Positions 35,032 through 42,708 of a stretch of DNA of 49,178 bases are shown here, piece by piece. Position numbers and translations under genes: made by a program. Numbering within the stretch: the stretch's first letter is position 1; every line of letters begins with the position of its first letter. The notes below the pieces were generated by a model, which worked only from the letters and a program-made list of their open reading frames with translations, did not search any database and was not told the origin of the DNA. The DNA comes from Lentisphaeria bacterium (lineage in GTDB: Bacteria > Verrucomicrobiota > Lentisphaeria > Victivallales > UBA1829). The DNA lies in assembly GCA_017629515.1 (NCBI GenBank), contig JAGBXB010000068.1:1-49178 (forward strand), written 5' to 3'.

Positions 35032-35790
35032 TCAGAGCCGGGCAATATCCATGCCGCCGCCTACATGGATGACCTGACCTGTGGAATAGGCAAGATCCCC
35101 CCGCAGAAGCATGGCAACCGCTTTTCCTATATCTTCCGGCAGTCCCCAGCGGGGTTGGAGTGTAAGACCTTCCGCAATGAGTCTGTCATATTTTTCTTTG
35201 ACCGTTTTTGTCATATCGCTGGAAATGATCCCCGGCCGGATCTCGTAAACATTTACTCCAAATTCCGCCATTTTTACAGCAAATAAACTTGTCATCATGC
35301 CGATACCCGCTTTGGAAAGACAATATTCACCTCTGCTTATGGAACTAACGGTTGCGGAAATGCTTCCAATATTTACGATTGTCCCTTTTATTCCATTTTC
35401 CGCAAAATATTTTCCGATTTTCTGGGTAAGGAAGAATGGTCCTTTCAGATTGATATTCATTACTCTGTCGAAACTCTCCTCCGTCATTTCCAGAAGATCA
35501 TTGCGTACAAGGGGGGCAACTCCCGCATTGTTTACAAGAGCGTCCAGAGTGTCGAATTTTTCCAGAATACGCCTGAAAAGAGTTTCCCTGTCTCTTCCGG
35601 AAGAAATATCCGCCTGTATATATAATGCTTTTATGCCGTATTTTTCTTCCAGTTCTTTTACTCTTGTTTGTTGTTCCGCTTCTTCCGTTCTGCCGCAGAA
35701 AACAATATTCCAGTTTTCAGAGGCAAGTTTTTCCACGATCCCTGCGCCGATACCTCTGTTCCCCCCTGTGACCAAAACTGTCTTTGCCAT
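35032..35790 (-). CDS. Short-chain dehydrogenase/reductase (SDR)
   Basis: A 252-residue classical SDR with the nucleotide motif TGGNRGIG at 8-15, NNAG at 87-90, the catalytic Ser in GSIS (S143), Tyr156 and Lys160 (EYCLSK), and the RPGIISSDM loop after the beta-6 strand. FabG-like and therefore generic in substrate. It is the first gene of the redox operon, has a GGGAG ribosome site and is preceded by a strong promoter at 35837-35864. It would supply the alcohol-to-ketone chemistry for the flavin enzymes downstream. Confidence 0.9.
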   Translation of the reverse strand: MAKTVLVTGGNRGIGAGIVEKLASENWNIVFCGRTEEAEQQTRVKELEEKYGIKALYIQADISSGRDRETLFRRILEKFDTLDALVNNAGVAPLVRNDLLEMTEESFDRVMNINLKGPFFLTQKIGKYFAENGIKGTIVNIGSISATVSSISRGEYCLSKAGIGMMTSLFAVKMAEFGVNVYEIRPGIISSDMTKTVKEKYDRLIAEGLTLQPRWGLPEDIGKAVAMLLRGDLAYSTGQVIHVGGGMDIARL

Positions 35791-35836
35791 TTTTTTTCTC
35801 CCGATAAAATTTCTTTAAGATTATTATTTTATCAAA

Positions 35837-35864
35837 AATATAGCATGGAAGAAAAAATATGCAA
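35837..35864 (-). promoter_or_regulatory. Sigma-70-type promoter for the redox operon
   Basis: Read on the minus strand: TTGCAT (35859-35864), 16-bp spacer, TATATT (35837-35842). It lies 46 bases upstream of the SDR start codon. Confidence 0.6.
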
Positions 35865-36038
35865 GGAAAAAACGAAAAAGTTTTCCACAGATTTTATATT
35901 GGTGCAAAGTGTGGATGAAACAGGATGAAGGTCAAAGGAAGACGGAATCCATACGCCCGTAAAGAACGGCTGGATTTTACCGGGAAAGTTTGAGAAATAT
36001 TCAGGCATCCCCGAAGAAACATCCCCGAAAAAGTTGCA

Positions 36039-36090
36039 GCCCCTGAACTTTCCCGAAAATGAACTTTTCCATTTTCCGGAAAGCAGGGGC
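36039..36090 (-). terminator. Terminator of the GH67_N-like gene
   Basis: GCCCCTG (36039-36045) and CAGGGGC (36084-36090), then, after a 2-base bulge, CTTTCC (36048-36053) and GGAAAG (36078-36083), form a long stem. On the minus strand a short T-tract follows at 36028-36032. Confidence 0.6.
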
Positions 36091-36118
36091 GTAATAAAGA
36101 AAAACGATATCTTTTCTC

Positions 36119-38266
36119 TTACAATTCAATCATTTTTCTGTATGCTTTTATTTCCAGAAGCATACTTTCCATCTGGCGGTTTTTCCATTCCAGATGCCAT
36201 TTGTCGCAAACATATTCCATACTCGGTTCCCAGCCGATACGGGAGTCTGCAATTACATGGGGGATGGTGGAGGCAGCATTTTCCATTTCGCCTGCGGCAA
36301 GTGCTTCCAGTTTGTCCAGAAGGGAAAGCATCTCCTCCTTGCAGGAGGAAGCCTGCAATTTTGTATTGAGAAGCCACCATTCTTTAATGTTGCTTGTGGT
36401 AATGATGGAGTGTTTGATAAAGGAGCCGAGAGCAAAAAGTCTTTCCATATTTTCTTTCTGGAAAGCCATACATTCCGCTTTTTTCATGGTTTCTTCCAGA
36501 ATGGCAAGCCCTTCTTCCCAGATGCGGAGCATTTCTTTCAGATCTTTAAGTTCCAACGGATAACGCAACGGCCCGGGGGACTGATTCTCATTTTCATAGG
36601 GCATATACAAGGTTTTTATGATCCTGTTGCCGAAGTGTGCCGTTTCTTCTGCCGGGAAGGGAATCTCTTTACTGCCCATGGTACGGGTGATGTTGGGCTG
36701 GAAAATAAAGGGATAGGAGGGTCCGGTACGCCAGGGGCCGTACTGATCTTCATTGGATGCCACATAATGATCCATGGCACTGCTCCATATTTCCCATACT
36801 TTTACAATATTTTCCGCGGCTTCCTTACCGAAATCCCTTCCGGCCAGTTTCAGAAGGAATCTATCAAGATCACTTTCGCCGGAAATATTGAAGATCTCTT
36901 TTTCCAGATCGTTCATCACATTGGGTGTCCAGCCGTAATGGTGGTTATCGTAGAAACTTTTCACGCCGCACTCTTTCAGATACTTTTTCAGAATAAGCAT
37001 CTTTTTGATCCATCTCTGGGGAACAGGTACAAAGGGTGCTGTTCCGAAGTCCCAGGTACAGCCGGCAAGGTTGGCGGTTGCCCGGATGGGAATACCCAGG
37101 GAGGAGGCGATTTCCGCTTCAGAAGTAAAATAATAGCCCGGTTCAACTGCGGAAATTGTGTAATCCATTACCGGACAGGCAAGGGGGCCTCTGCGGTTCT
37201 GTTTGAAAATTTCATAAGTGATCTGCAATGTGATCCCTTTGGGGAATCCTTCAAGGAATTTTTTTCTTATTTCATAAGGTGCCCAGCCCCAGTTATAGGT
37301 ACTGAAGATGACTTCAATATCTTTATTCACATTATGGACTGCATCACGGATCCGGGAGAGGTAAGCAGGGTAGTCATAACAGGGATACCAGCCGGGACTG
37401 GGACGGGTATCACGAATACCGTCCACCATGCTTTCACGCCATCTTTTGCCGGTGGTCGCAGGATCTTTACTGGGAAATTCCAGAGATTCCCCTACAAGGC
37501 TTATGGCTTTGGCTTTGGGATAACGTCTTGCCACTTCTCCGTAAATGGAATCGAAAAATGCCACAGCATCCGCATCATCCGGGTGTTTGAAAGAGCGTAT
37601 ATAGTTATACAGGACTACACCGATACCATATTTATCCGCATCGTCGATAAGGGATGCCACATCACAATGCCCCCAGGAAACTGTGTCGATCCCTTTCAGA
37701 AAGAGGTCAACCGCATTGAATCCTGCGTGGAGAATGGCATTGAACTGCCAGTCGGGAAATTTATCCACACCGGCACCGGAATGTATGCTTCTCATTCTTG
37801 TAAGATCTTCCCGCAGACATTTTTTCATGGGGAGGATGGGGGCATTCAGCAGATTCATACAGTCTTCCATGTAGACCATGGCATAAAGAAGACTGTTGTC
37901 ACCGTTACCGCAGAGAAGAACCTTGTTTTTTGTGATTTCCACGGTAAAAGAACCCGCTTTTTCCGGAAGAAAAGATAATTCTCCTTTATATTCCTCTTTT
38001 TTGAGAAAACAGATACACTTTTCCCCGTTTGCCTCATCATTGAGTTTGATGATTGGGAGAGACAAACCCATACTTACAAAAAGATAATCCTGAAAATCCA
38101 GAACCGCGCGCATTGCCTTTTCAGAGGGCGTACTGCTTACTGCGATCTTCCAGGAATCATCAATAACAATATCATTTTCGCTTCCGGTAACAGAGTGATC
38201 CCGTCTGTCCGGTATATGGATTTGCCGCATTCTTTTCAGAAAGTCATAATTTTTTTCCTTAAGCAT
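36119..38266 (-). CDS. Putative glycoside hydrolase with GH67_N-like domain, uncharacterised
   Basis: A 715-residue protein with no signal peptide. ATG at 38266 follows AAAGGAG; the frame extends eight codons upstream but without a site. Residues about 40-150 resemble the N-terminal beta/alpha domain of alpha-glucuronidases and GH20-type proteins (SEKAMRAVLDFQDYL, then CGNGDNSLLYAMVYMEDCMN). Residues about 160-480 look like a TIM barrel (FNAILHAGFNAVDLFLKGI, GIGVVLYNYIRSF, AKAISLVGESLEF, IEVIFSTYNWGWAPYEI), and the rest is helical. It is the last gene of the xseB-XRE-rlmI run, 36 bases after rlmI, and ends in a terminator. Neither substrate nor catalytic residues are identifiable. Confidence 0.6.
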   Translation of the reverse strand: MLKEKNYDFLKRMRQIHIPDRRDHSVTGSENDIVIDDSWKIAVSSTPSEKAMRAVLDFQDYLFVSMGLSLPIIKLNDEANGEKCICFLKKEEYKGELSFLPEKAGSFTVEITKNKVLLCGNGDNSLLYAMVYMEDCMNLLNAPILPMKKCLREDLTRMRSIHSGAGVDKFPDWQFNAILHAGFNAVDLFLKGIDTVSWGHCDVASLIDDADKYGIGVVLYNYIRSFKHPDDADAVAFFDSIYGEVARRYPKAKAISLVGESLEFPSKDPATTGKRWRESMVDGIRDTRPSPGWYPCYDYPAYLSRIRDAVHNVNKDIEVIFSTYNWGWAPYEIRKKFLEGFPKGITLQITYEIFKQNRRGPLACPVMDYTISAVEPGYYFTSEAEIASSLGIPIRATANLAGCTWDFGTAPFVPVPQRWIKKMLILKKYLKECGVKSFYDNHHYGWTPNVMNDLEKEIFNISGESDLDRFLLKLAGRDFGKEAAENIVKVWEIWSSAMDHYVASNEDQYGPWRTGPSYPFIFQPNITRTMGSKEIPFPAEETAHFGNRIIKTLYMPYENENQSPGPLRYPLELKDLKEMLRIWEEGLAILEETMKKAECMAFQKENMERLFALGSFIKHSIITTSNIKEWWLLNTKLQASSCKEEMLSLLDKLEALAAGEMENAASTIPHVIADSRIGWEPSMEYVCDKWHLEWKNRQMESMLLEIKAYRKMIEL

Positions 38267-38302
38267 AATAACTCCTTTTTTTATATACATATTGCTTTAC
38301 TC

Positions 38303-39487
38303 TTAAAAAACGATCCCGCCGAAACCTTTCAAATACCTGCCTTCCGGGAAATTGCCGGAGACGGGATGGTCGGAAGCCTGGGAAAGAAAATGGGTGATCC
38401 TGTAATCTCTTTTTGCATCCATTGCCGCAGAATCCACTACTTTGCGGAAAAGATCATCATCCATTGCCCCGGAACAGGAGAATGTGAAAAGGAATCCTCC
38501 CTTATCCAGTAATTTCATTGCCAGAAGATTGATATCTTTATAGGCACGGGCGGCTTTCTCTTTCTGTTTGATGCTTTCCGCAAATTTCGGCGGATCAAGG
38601 ATAATGGCGTCAAATGTTTTTCCGCAATCCCGGCATTTGCGTAAAAAGGAGAATACATCGGCACATTCTGTAAGAAACTCTTCTTCTGTAAAACCATTCA
38701 ATACCGCATTTTTTCTTGCCTGTTCCAATGCAGGCAGGGAGGAATCTATATTGAGAACTTTTTCAGCCCCCCCTTTAAGGGCGGCAAGACCGAATCCGCC
38801 TGTATAAGCAAAAGTATTGAGAACATTTCTGCATCCTTTCAGGCAGTTCATCACCGTTTTACGGCTCTCTTTCTGGTCAAGATAGAAGCCTGTTTTGTGA
38901 CCGTTTACCGGATCCATGGCAAAACGGATACCATTTTCTGTAAACAGGATCTCCTGCGGAAGTTCCTCTCCGGCAAGATGACCTTTTCTCTGTTCAAGGA
39001 AATCTTTTTCCCTGCTTTCCACATCGCTTCTTTCATAAACTCCTGCTGCATAATCCAGCAGCAGTTCCCCGATCATATCCCGGAAATGATCCATTCCCGC
39101 AGAGGTGATCTGGATGACCGCATATTTCCCATAAATATCTGCAATGAGTCCGGGCATGGCATCGGATTCCGCATTCACCAGGCGGTAGGCTTCCGGCAGA
39201 TCATTGCCGTAGATCTTTTTCCGCAGAAGAGAGGCGTCAGAAAGTTTCCTCCGGAAAAATTCCTTATTGATCTCTTCTTCCTCCTGAAATGTCCAGACCT
39301 TTACCGGAATGGAAGAGGATCTGCTGAATGCTCCTTTTGCCAGAAAAGTTTTATCATGGGCACAGATTTCAATAATTTCCCCGCTTTGCAGTCCTTCCGG
39401 CATCCTTTCAATGGCTCCGGAATAGATCCAGGGGTGTCTTTTTTCCAGGGAGCGTTCCCTGCCTTTTTTCAGATAGATCTTTTTCAT
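38303..39487 (-). CDS. rlmI: 23S rRNA cytosine-C5 methyltransferase RlmI-like
   Basis: RlmI methylates C1962 of 23S rRNA with S-adenosylmethionine. The 394-residue protein has the N-terminal PUA region (IYLKKGRERSLEKRHPWIYSGAIERM), the middle EEI-type domain (RSDVESREKDFLEQRKGHLAGEELP), the SAM motif NTFAYTGGFGLAALKGGAEKV and the catalytic-region ILDPPKF, followed by FTFSCSGAMDDD. The last motif includes the Cys in the SCS context expected for an m5C methyltransferase. ATG at 39487 begins the conserved N-terminus; the 28 upstream codons overlap the previous gene. The ribosome site is weak, 25 bases after the XRE-cupin stop. Confidence 0.87.
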   Translation of the reverse strand: MKKIYLKKGRERSLEKRHPWIYSGAIERMPEGLQSGEIIEICAHDKTFLAKGAFSRSSSIPVKVWTFQEEEEINKEFFRRKLSDASLLRKKIYGNDLPEAYRLVNAESDAMPGLIADIYGKYAVIQITSAGMDHFRDMIGELLLDYAAGVYERSDVESREKDFLEQRKGHLAGEELPQEILFTENGIRFAMDPVNGHKTGFYLDQKESRKTVMNCLKGCRNVLNTFAYTGGFGLAALKGGAEKVLNIDSSLPALEQARKNAVLNGFTEEEFLTECADVFSFLRKCRDCGKTFDAIILDPPKFAESIKQKEKAARAYKDINLLAMKLLDKGGFLFTFSCSGAMDDDLFRKVVDSAAMDAKRDYRITHFLSQASDHPVSGNFPEGRYLKGFGGIVF

Positions 39488-39512
39488 ATTCGTATATTCC
39501 GCAATTTTTTGA

Positions 39513-40085
39513 TCATTGTTCCGCAGGGGCATACAGCAGAAGTGCTTTTGCATGGGGGCAGGAATCTGCAAGAGTCACTCTGTGGGGGATATTGGCCTGC
39601 ATATACAGGAAATCGCCTTTTTTCATCCTGCGGATATTTTTGTCATCCATAAGGTGATAATCCAGTTCCCCTTCCAGAAGAAGGAAAAATTCTTCCGTAT
39701 CGTGCATCATAAAATCCCGTTCCTCCTTTGATGGGGTGTATTCAATAACAAAAGGATTCATCTTTCTGCAGATGTGACTGTAAGCAAGGGCAAAATACCG
39801 TATGCCGAATGTGAGATTATCATCCCGGAAAATTTCCTCCCCCTCTTCCAGTGTTCCAAATGTATAGGGCGGGGATTTCTGTTCCTGCTGAAAAAGATCC
39901 GCAAGGGGGATGCCCAGAGCCTCTGTAATTTTATTCAATGCATTGAGGGAGGGGGTGAGTCGGAAATTTTCCACCTGGGAGATGAAACCCTTGCTGAAGC
40001 CGCTTCTGGTTGCAAGCTGCTCCACTGTCATTTTCTGGGCAAGCCGGGTGCTTCTGATATTTCTGGAAAGTTGAAGAAGATCCAT
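39513..40085 (-). CDS. XRE-family regulator with cupin domain
   Basis: A 190-residue regulator of the PuuR-like layout: XRE helix-turn-helix at about residues 7-65 (STRLAQKMTVEQLATRSGFSKGFISQVENFRLTPSLNALNKITEAL) and a C-terminal cupin (EFFLLLEGELDYHLMDDKNIRRMKKGDFLYMQANIPHRV). An AAGGA site precedes the start. It is the second gene in a row starting with xseB, which is an unusual place for a metabolite-sensing regulator. Its target may be the last gene of this run or the glycoside hydrolase-like gene at 40705. Confidence 0.87.
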   Translation of the reverse strand: MDLLQLSRNIRSTRLAQKMTVEQLATRSGFSKGFISQVENFRLTPSLNALNKITEALGIPLADLFQQEQKSPPYTFGTLEEGEEIFRDDNLTFGIRYFALAYSHICRKMNPFVIEYTPSKEERDFMMHDTEEFFLLLEGELDYHLMDDKNIRRMKKGDFLYMQANIPHRVTLADSCPHAKALLLYAPAEQ

Positions 40086-40109
40086 ATTTATTCCTTGAAA
40101 AGAGTTTTT

Positions 40110-40475
40110 TCAGAAGGGGACATCTTCATCATCATTATTTTCATTTTCTTGCCCCGGAACAGTTGATGCAGGAATTTCTTTTTCCTTTATTCCTGTACCA
40201 TTTTCATTGCCGAAAGGTGTCCACTTATAAGCGGCTGTCTGCCGGTCTTTACGCAGAATTTCGATTTTGGTTCGCAACGCATCCAGTTTTGCCTGACATG
40301 CGGAAGCAAGGATAGAACCTTTTTCAAAAGAAGTGATCATTTTCTCAAGGGGAGAGGAATTGCTTTCCATTTCATGGACGATCTCTTCAAGTTTCTGCAA
40401 TGCTTCTTCAAAAGAAAGTTGTTCCAATTCCTGCATAAGGGCATTGTTTTCGCTGTTTGATTTTTCTTCTGCCAT
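40110..40475 (-). CDS. xseB: Exodeoxyribonuclease VII small subunit with SSB-like tail
   Basis: XseB binds XseA to form exonuclease VII, which degrades single-stranded DNA. The helical core (residues about 16-80: LSFEEALQKLEEIVHEMESNSSPLEKMITSFEKGSILASACQAKLDAL) is clear. The protein has 121 residues whereas the family is usually about 80; the additional tail is polar and ends in NNDDEDVPF, strikingly like the acidic C-terminal tip of single-stranded-DNA-binding protein (DDDIPF). ATG at 40475 follows AAAGGA. It has its own promoter (40511-40539) and heads the run of genes. The xseA gene is not in the window. Confidence 0.88.
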   Translation of the reverse strand: MAEEKSNSENNALMQELEQLSFEEALQKLEEIVHEMESNSSPLEKMITSFEKGSILASACQAKLDALRTKIEILRKDRQTAAYKWTPFGNENGTGIKEKEIPASTVPGQENENNDDEDVPF

Positions 40476-40510
40476 TTTTCTATCCTTTATTGTGGAAATT
40501 TTCAACCTTT

Positions 40511-40539
40511 AATATACCATGCAATAAGGTATTTTGCAA
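40511..40539 (-). promoter_or_regulatory. Sigma-70-type promoter for the xseB run
   Basis: Read on the minus strand: TTGCAA (40534-40539), 17-bp spacer, TATATT (40511-40516). Confidence 0.65.
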
Positions 40540-40638
40540 TCTTTTTTTTGCCGGATATCGGGGTAATTTCAAAAGCACTCTTATAACAGTAAAATTCTCC
40601 TCTTTTGCGGTGGTTTTCCGGGGATGAAAAATTTCTGT

Positions 40639-40667
40639 TTGAAAAGATGTATCATAGAGAGTATATT
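40639..40667 (+). promoter_or_regulatory. Sigma-70-type promoter for the GHL6-like gene
   Basis: TTGAAA (40639-40644), 17-bp spacer, TATATT (40662-40667). The -10 lies inside the palindrome at 40651-40674. Confidence 0.65.
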
Positions 40668-40674
40668 CTATGAT
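40651..40674. promoter_or_regulatory. Palindrome overlapping the -10 (putative operator)
   Basis: ATCATAGA (40651-40658) and TCTATGAT (40667-40674) form a perfect inverted repeat around an 8-base centre. It covers the -10 of the promoter for the downstream gene, the classic position of a repressor operator. Candidate regulators are the XRE-cupin protein at 39513-40085 or the AraC proteins. Confidence 0.6.
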
Positions 40675-40704
40675 GGATTTGTAAAAAATATATGGAAAGG
40701 GCAA

Positions 40705-42705
40705 ATGATGAAGAATAATATATCTCAACGGATGGCAAGCTGGTGGCTCCGCAGGGAAATACTGGATTATCCGGATAAAAAAATAAGCGATGAGATCCGG
40801 AAACGGGCAGATGTGCTTGCAGAGGGCGGTTGCGACAGTGCTATTATGTTCGGCGCCCATTTCCGTTGGGATTATATGCCTGTATGGGAAAGATTGCATG
40901 ATTACATTGCGGAAGTGGTGGAAGTATTGCATGAAAGAAATATGGTTTTCTGGGATCACCATTCCTGCGTACTTACTGCAAGACCTTCCCACGGAAAAAA
41001 TGAGAGTTCAAGTCTGGCCAAAAGAGATCATGTTTTCCTTAAAGAGATAAATGAATTTGCGGAAAACTGGGAATTTATGGGGGAAAAACTCAATTCCTGG
41101 CGGATGAAAGATCTTTTTACCGGTCAGGCAGTTTTTCTTCCCCAGTACGCAGCAGATGAATTTTGTATCAATAATCCCTCTTTCCGTTCTGCCTACCGGA
41201 AATATCTGCAGAAACTTCTTGCCGAAACTTCCATTGATGCTTTGATGTGTGATGATGCCTTTTTCTATCCCGGATTCCGAGCCTGTATCTGCCCCCACTG
41301 CCTGGAAAAATTCGGGCAGGAAGTGCCTCCGCATACGGACTTGACTTTCTGGGGAAATTGGAATAATGAAGATTTCCGCAAATGGATCGCTTTCCGGTAT
41401 GCTTCCGTAGGGGATTTTAATCAATTTGTGCAGGCGTCCCTGCCGGAAAACTTCCCCCTTATGAACTGCTGTTCCGGAAGTGTTTCCGCCGGATGCAATA
41501 CCAACGCCCTTTCCGGTGAGGAATTTTTGAAAGGCGGCAACCGTATCATGCTGGAAATGTGCGGCAATACCCCTGCGGTTGACGGTACATACTGGAACAA
41601 TCTTTCTTCCCAGCTGCATCATCTTGCTCTGGCAAAAGAAAAAAATGCTTCCTGTATCGGACTTGGTTACGGTTTTTATCCGGATACGGCTCAATTTATC
41701 TGGGCTTTCAATAAATTCCTGGGTTCTGGAACATGGATCTCCACATTGAAACACCGTCTGGGGTTGCCTGATGAGATCATCTATAAAGAATTGCCGGATG
41801 AAGGGGAGATCATCAAAAAAGCGTTCAACTTTGAAAAAAATCATCCGGAATATTTTTCCGGTACACATAAAACGGATACAGCCGTATATTTTTCACGCTC
41901 CACGCATGATTTTGCCGGAGGTTGTCAGGTGGATTATGTGCTGGATTATATGAAAACAGTGCAGAACCTTTTTGAAGAAAATAAAGATTTTGATGTGGTC
42001 ACCTCCATTCCGGATGAAATGTCTTCCATCAGGGTTCTTTATCTGCCATCGGCTGCGTGTTTATCTCAAAATGAGAGAAAAGCACTGGATGGATTTTTAC
42101 AGCGGGGGAACAGGATCTACGCAAGCGGCCCCTGCGGAATATATGATGAAAACGGCAATAAAAGCAATGAAAACTGGATCGCCGAAACTTTGCTTCTTCC
42201 CTTTGAACGGGAAAAATTTTTCCCGGAAGGCTCTTTTATCTTTACGGAAAGAAATACCATTTTTTGCGGAAATGAAAAAGGGCTGCGTGAAGTACGGAAA
42301 AATCTTTTCTGGAATCCGGAACGGCAGTTTTCCGCAGAAGAAAGCAGGGAAAAACACTCTCTTCTACCCCGCTTTTTCCATAGAACATTCCTTTTGGAAA
42401 ACGGGAAAAAAGTCACTCATTTCCTATCTTCCAGTCTGAAATGTACCATTGATGAAGCCAACGAAAAGAAAAGAACTCTTCCTTTGGGTAATACTTTGAT
42501 CAATTCTCTTCTTCTTGCCTGTCAGGAAAAGGAAGAAGTGCTGCCGGAAAGTCTGGAAATACCTATTGAAACGAGGTATGATACAGTAAAACTCATCTTC
42601 CCCCTTGCCGGGGAAAATGGTATCATTACGGAAGAAAAAATAAAAGAGGGGAAAATCGTTGTTCCCCTCTCTCCTGAAAAATGGTACTTTATTATTGCTG
42701 AATAA
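40705..42705 (+). CDS. GHL6-like putative glycoside hydrolase with beta-galactosidase trimerisation-like domain
   Basis: A 666-residue cytoplasmic-looking protein. Two ATGs (40705 and 40708) follow GGAAAGG. The N-terminal region (about 1-400) resembles the GHL6 hypothetical glycosyl hydrolase TIM barrel: DSAIMFGAHFRWDYMP, VFWDHHSCV, and SIDALMCDDAFF with adjacent Asp183-Asp184 as possible catalytic residues, then a CPHC zinc-type pair (C196, C199). Residues about 420-520 form a Rossmann-like domain typical of GH42 trimerisation (VDYVLDYMKTVQNLFEENKDFDVVTSIPDEMSSIRVLYLPSAACLSQNERKALDGFLQRGNRIYASGPCG). A C-terminal beta domain follows. Probably acts on a fucose- or galactose-type glycoside. It converges with the amidohydrolase gene, 3 bases between stops. 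Confidence 0.68.
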   Translation: MMKNNISQRMASWWLRREILDYPDKKISDEIRKRADVLAEGGCDSAIMFGAHFRWDYMPVWERLHDYIAEVVEVLHERNMVFWDHHSCVLTARPSHGKNESSSLAKRDHVFLKEINEFAENWEFMGEKLNSWRMKDLFTGQAVFLPQYAADEFCINNPSFRSAYRKYLQKLLAETSIDALMCDDAFFYPGFRACICPHCLEKFGQEVPPHTDLTFWGNWNNEDFRKWIAFRYASVGDFNQFVQASLPENFPLMNCCSGSVSAGCNTNALSGEEFLKGGNRIMLEMCGNTPAVDGTYWNNLSSQLHHLALAKEKNASCIGLGYGFYPDTAQFIWAFNKFLGSGTWISTLKHRLGLPDEIIYKELPDEGEIIKKAFNFEKNHPEYFSGTHKTDTAVYFSRSTHDFAGGCQVDYVLDYMKTVQNLFEENKDFDVVTSIPDEMSSIRVLYLPSAACLSQNERKALDGFLQRGNRIYASGPCGIYDENGNKSNENWIAETLLLPFEREKFFPEGSFIFTERNTIFCGNEKGLREVRKNLFWNPERQFSAEESREKHSLLPRFFHRTFLLENGKKVTHFLSSSLKCTIDEANEKKRTLPLGNTLINSLLLACQEKEEVLPESLEIPIETRYDTVKLIFPLAGENGIITEEKIKEGKIVVPLSPEKWYFIIAE

Positions 42706-42708
42706 GGA

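Larger units (their letters stand above)
35791..36118. other. Intergenic region with promoter, terminator and DnaA-box-like pair
   Basis: This 328-base gap holds the SDR operon promoter (35837-35864), two inverted DnaA-box-like sequences (TTTTCCACA at 35881-35889 and the inverse of TCATCCACA at 35910-35918), a 10-bp direct repeat CATCCCCGAA at 36006 and 36020, and the terminator of the upstream minus-strand gene (36039-36090). I see no gene in it. Confidence 0.6.

Noticed and set aside
36194-37978. 594-residue open frame on the plus strand
   Set aside because: Shadow of the GH67_N-like gene on the opposite strand; no recognisable domain or ribosome site.
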